The notes beneath the pieces are model-generated. The model was not told the origin of the DNA. It did not search any database and saw nothing but the letters and a program-made list of their open reading frames with translations. Both the position numbers and the translations under genes were made by a program. From the NCBI RefSeq assembly GCF_016864575.1, contig NZ_CP044126.1:124001-188000 (forward strand): a DNA stretch of 64,000 nucleotides, written 5' to 3'. Shown piece after piece: positions 60,920 through 64,000 of this stretch (position 1 is its first letter; each line of letters begins with the position of its first letter). The DNA is from Rhizobium sp. BG4 (lineage in GTDB: Bacteria; Pseudomonadota; Alphaproteobacteria; Rhizobiales; Rhizobiaceae).

Positions 60920-62155
60920 ATGCCTATCGCCAAGACCAGATGGCTTGCGAACCTTGGTTATGCCACCGCGCTCACGCTTGCGCTCGCATCCTGCAACGAG
61001 CAGGCGCCGCAGCAGCAGAAAGCCGCGGCCGATGCCAAGCCGCAGGTGAGCGCCGTGACGCTGCGTCCGCAATCGGTGACGATCACCGCCGAAGTGCCGG
61101 GCCGCACCGCTGCATCGCTGATCGCCGAGGTCCGCCCCCAGGTCGGCGGCATCATCCGCGCCCGTAATTTCAAGGAGGGCAGCGAGGTCAATGCCGGTGA
61201 CGTTCTCTACGAAATCGAGCCGAGCCCCTACCAGGCTGCCTTTGACAGCTCGGTTGCCACGCTTCAGAAGGCTGAAGGTGCGGTTCCGAGCGCCCAAGCG
61301 AAGGTCGATCGCTACCAGGGCCTGACCTCTCAGGCCGCGGTCAGCAAGCAGGATCTCGACGACGCCCGCTCGACGCTGGCGCAGGCTCTCGCCGATGTCG
61401 CCTCGGCGCGCGCTGCCCTCGAGACCGCGCGCATCAACCTCGGCTATACGAAGATCCGCGCGCCGATCGGTGGCCGCATCGACGCATCGGCTGTCACGGT
61501 CGGCGCGCTCGTCACCGCCGAGCAGACGACGGCGCTCGCGACCATCAACCAGCTCGACCCGATCAATGTCGACGTCACGCAATCGAGCACCAATCTTCTC
61601 GCCCTGCGCAAGTCGATCGCGGATGGACGGATCAAGACGACGGGCGACAATGTCTCTGTCAACGTCAAGCTCGAGGACGGCTCGAAATACGACAAGCCCG
61701 GCAAGTTCGAATTCCTCGAATCCTCCGTCTCGCAGACGCTGGGAACCGTGACGGCGCGCGCGACCTTCCCCAATCCCGACCGGCTGCTGCTGCCCGGCAT
61801 GTATGTGCGCGCGACGATCGAAGAGGGCGTGGCGCCCAACAGCTTCCTCGTGCCGCAGCGTGCAGTCACCCGCGACACCAAGGGCGATCCGACGGCAATG
61901 TTCGTTTCCACGGACGGCAAGGTGCAGCGGCGGACGCTCAGCGTTCAGCGCAGCATCGGCAACAGCTGGCTGGTGGCCGGCGGCATCAATGATGGCGACC
62001 GCGTCATCGTCGAGGGCATCCAGCGCGTCAGGGACGGCCAGGATGTCAAGGTCGACGACGTGACGCTCGACGACGCGACCGGCGAGATCAAGCAGGCCGA
62101 TGCGGCCGAGGCTGCCCCGGTCAAGGAAGCGGCGAACACGCCCGTAACGAAGTGA
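60920..62155 (+). CDS. RND efflux periplasmic adaptor (AcrA/MexA-like lipoprotein)
   Basis: A 411-residue membrane-fusion protein with lipobox LASC and lipidated Cys25. Residues about 60-110 form the first half of the lipoyl domain (EVRPQVGGIIRARNFKEGSEV), about 110-180 the alpha-hairpin (TLQKAEGAVPSAQAKVDRYQ and following), and then come the second lipoyl half and beta-barrel. It joins the inner-membrane pump to an outer-membrane channel; no outer-membrane gene is visible before the window ends. It lies 9 bases before the pump gene. Confidence 0.92.
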   Translation: MPIAKTRWLANLGYATALTLALASCNEQAPQQQKAAADAKPQVSAVTLRPQSVTITAEVPGRTAASLIAEVRPQVGGIIRARNFKEGSEVNAGDVLYEIEPSPYQAAFDSSVATLQKAEGAVPSAQAKVDRYQGLTSQAAVSKQDLDDARSTLAQALADVASARAALETARINLGYTKIRAPIGGRIDASAVTVGALVTAEQTTALATINQLDPINVDVTQSSTNLLALRKSIADGRIKTTGDNVSVNVKLEDGSKYDKPGKFEFLESSVSQTLGTVTARATFPNPDRLLLPGMYVRATIEEGVAPNSFLVPQRAVTRDTKGDPTAMFVSTDGKVQRRTLSVQRSIGNSWLVAGGINDGDRVIVEGIQRVRDGQDVKVDDVTLDDATGEIKQADAAEAAPVKEAANTPVTK

Positions 62156-62164
62156 GGTAAGCCC

Positions 62165-64000
62165 GTGTCCCGGTTCTTTATTGCCAGGCCGGTCTTTGCC
62201 TGGGTCATCGCCATCGTCATCATGCTTGCCGGCATCCTGTCGATCACGACACTGTCGATCTCGCAATATCCGCAGATCGCGCCGACCACCGTGCGCATCT
62301 CCGGCACCTATCCGGGTGCCGACGCCGAGACGGTCGAAAACTCCGTCACCAAGGTCATCGAGCAGGGCATGACCGGGATCGACAATCTCGACTACATGAC
62401 CTCGACTTCGCAATCGACCGGTCAGGCCTCGATCTCTCTGACCTTCACCAGCGCCGCCAACCCCGACGTTGCGCAGATGCAGGTGCAGAACAAGCTGCAG
62501 CTCGTCGAGGCGCAGCTGCCGCAGAGCGTTCAGAACACCGGCCTGACGGTAACGAAGTCGACCTCGAACTTCCTGATGGTCATCGGCTTCGTCTCGATGG
62601 ACGGCAAGCTGACATCGACCGACCTGGCCGACTACGTCAACAGCTCGCTGAACGACACGCTGAAGCGCGTTCCCGGCGTCGGCGACACGCAGCTCTTCGG
62701 CTCCGGTTACGCGATGCGCATCTGGGTCGATCCGGACAAGCTCGCGAAATACTCGCTGATGGTCAGCGATGTGACGAACGCGATCGAGGCGCAGAATACC
62801 CAGGTCGCCGCCGGCCAGCTCGGCGCGCTGCCGCAGCGCAAGGGCCAGCAGCTCAATGCGACGGTGACGGCAAAGAGCCGCCTGCAGACGCCCGAGCAGT
62901 TTCAGAACATCATCCTGAAGAGCGCCAGCAGCGGTTCGCTGGTGCGGCTGAACGACGTCGCGACTGTCGAGCTGGGCGCCGAGAGCTATTCGAGCTTCTC
63001 GACCTATAACGGCAATCCGGCCGCCGGCCTCGCGATCAACCTCGCCTCCGGCGCCAATGCCATCGATACGGCAGAGGCGGTTCAGTCGACGGTCGAGACG
63101 CTGCGCGGCACGCTGCCGCCGAATGTCGAGGTCGTCTATCCCTATGACACGACGCCCTTCGTCAAGCTGTCGATCGAAGACGTGGTGAAGACGCTCGTTG
63201 AAGCGATCGTCCTCGTCTTCATCGTCATGTTCGTCTTCCTGCAGAGTTTTCGCGCGACGCTTATTCCGACGCTCGCGGTTCCGGTCGTGCTGCTCGGCAC
63301 CTTCGGCGTGCTCGCCTTCTTTGGCTACTCGATCAATACGCTGACGATGTTCGGCATGGTGCTGGCGATCGGTCTTCTGGTCGATGACGCGATCGTCGTC
63401 GTCGAGAATGTCGAGCGCGTGATGGAGGAAGAGGGGCTTTCGCCGCGCGAGGCGACCATCAAGTCGATGGAGGAAATCACCGGTGCGCTGATCGGTATCG
63501 CGACCGTGCTGTCGGCGGTGTTCATCCCGATGGCCTTCTTCTCGGGCTCGGTCGGCGTCATCTACCGGCAGTTCTCGGTGACGATCGTGTCGGCGATGCT
63601 GCTGTCGGTCGTCGTCGCCCTGATCCTGACGCCAGCGCTTTGCGCCACGATCCTCAAGAAGCCGAAGCACGGTGCCAAGAGCCGCGGCGTCTTCGGCTTC
63701 TTCAACCGCAATTTCGACCGAGGCACCCGCGGCTACCAGCGCAGCGTCAGTGGCATCATTCGCCGGTCCGGCATCTTCATCGCCATGTTCCTGCTGATTG
63801 CTGTCGCGACCGGCTATCTCTTCACCCGCCTGCCGAGTTCGTTCTTGCCGGATGAAGACCAGGGCATCCTGATCACCAGCGTCCAGCTGCCTGTCGGCGC
63901 CACGGCCGACCGCACACAGAAGGTGCTGAAGCAGGTGACGGACCACTATCTCAACGACGAGAAGGACTACGTCACCGGCGTCATGGCCGTCGTCGGCTTT
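62165..64000 (+). CDS. RND efflux pump (AcrB/MexB-like), 5' part
   Basis: The frame opens at GTG 62165 with GAGGT upstream and runs off the window end after 612 codons, about 60% of a typical pump. The N-terminus SRFFIARPVFAWVIAIVIML is characteristic. The proton-relay pair Asp407-Asp408 lies in GLLVDDAIVVVENV, at exactly the AcrB positions, so the pump should be active. It exports hydrophobic or amphipathic compounds in exchange for protons. Divergence of substrate-pocket residues cannot be judged here. Confidence 0.93.
   Translation, partial: MSRFFIARPVFAWVIAIVIMLAGILSITTLSISQYPQIAPTTVRISGTYPGADAETVENSVTKVIEQGMTGIDNLDYMTSTSQSTGQASISLTFTSAANPDVAQMQVQNKLQLVEAQLPQSVQNTGLTVTKSTSNFLMVIGFVSMDGKLTSTDLADYVNSSLNDTLKRVPGVGDTQLFGSGYAMRIWVDPDKLAKYSLMVSDVTNAIEAQNTQVAAGQLGALPQRKGQQLNATVTAKSRLQTPEQFQNIILKSASSGSLVRLNDVATVELGAESYSSFSTYNGNPAAGLAINLASGANAIDTAEAVQSTVETLRGTLPPNVEVVYPYDTTPFVKLSIEDVVKTLVEAIVLVFIVMFVFLQSFRATLIPTLAVPVVLLGTFGVLAFFGYSINTLTMFGMVLAIGLLVDDAIVVVENVERVMEEEGLSPREATIKSMEEITGALIGIATVLSAVFIPMAFFSGSVGVIYRQFSVTIVSAMLLSVVVALILTPALCATILKKPKHGAKSRGVFGFFNRNFDRGTRGYQRSVSGIIRRSGIFIAMFLLIAVATGYLFTRLPSSFLPDEDQGILITSVQLPVGATADRTQKVLKQVTDHYLNDEKDYVTGVMAVVGF

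Noticed and set aside
60839..63946. Very long open frame antisense to the RND adaptor and pump
   Set aside because: It is the shadow of high-GC codon bias: rich in Arg, Asp and His, no domains, and fully covered by well-supported RND genes on the other strand.
1..64000. CRISPR array, tRNA, rRNA or plasmid replication genes
   Set aside because: I saw no regularly spaced repeats, no tRNA T-loop-like sequence in a cloverleaf context, and no repABC or other replication proteins.

Overview
The window reads as a piece of a Rhizobiales (Rhizobium/Agrobacterium-type) genome, probably a chromid or plasmid. The grounds are the high-GC codon use, dense ABC-transporter catabolic operons, an ExsH-like RTX endoglycanase, GlxA-type AraC regulators, a PAS-rich kinase and a plant-signal-type LuxR solo. 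I found no rRNA, tRNA or CRISPR array. Boundaries come from reading frames, motifs and start-codon context only; no database search was possible.

Layout. (1) 1-7.8 kb: end of an NmrA/SDR oxidoreductase, two secreted metallo-beta-lactamase-fold hydrolases facing each other across a terminator hairpin, a multi-PAS histidine kinase with a receiver-only response regulator, a CatB-type acetyltransferase, an MFS transporter and a DUF2293 protein. (2) 7.8-20 kb: a visibly AT-richer accessory block. It holds a three-gene cell-envelope operon (secreted EEP-fold hydrolase, lipoprotein, SxxK serine hydrolase), a decayed beta-propeller fragment, and a compact Tn7-like transposition module: a divergent winged-helix gene, tnsA, a 69-aa ORF, tnsB broken by two frameshifts, tnsC and tniQ. 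(3) 20-25.7 kb: GlxA-type regulator, glutaryl-CoA dehydrogenase with a CaiB-family CoA-transferase and a divergent LysR regulator, and a second MFS. (4) 25.8-32.4 kb: a secreted phosphodiester glycosidase-like protein, a complete ABC importer, a glycerophosphodiester phosphodiesterase and a convergent inositol-monophosphatase-family enzyme, suggesting uptake and stepwise hydrolysis of a phosphodiester such as glycerophosphoinositol. (5) 32.5-37.9 kb: small protein, PAS-GGDEF-EAL protein, a second GlxA-type regulator and the RTX-GH16 endoglycanase.

(6) 37.9-47.2 kb is the most interesting region. A LuxR solo carries Met and Trp at the two positions that are Trp57 and Tyr61 in TraR, the signature of plant-signal-responsive (OryR/PsoR/PipR-type) solos. 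It lies between two different proline-iminopeptidase-family hydrolases. The left one begins an apparent operon with a full peptide-type ABC importer and an amidase. (7) 47.2-60.1 kb: a second peptide-type ABC importer with an M32 carboxypeptidase, divergent from a GntR-controlled operon of creatininase, ketopantoate-reductase-like, SDR, M20 and aspartoacylase-family enzymes; together these look like import and hydrolysis of an amide-bonded compound. (8) 60.1-64 kb: a PadR repressor with palindromic operators upstream of an RND efflux pump (adaptor complete, pump truncated by the window end).
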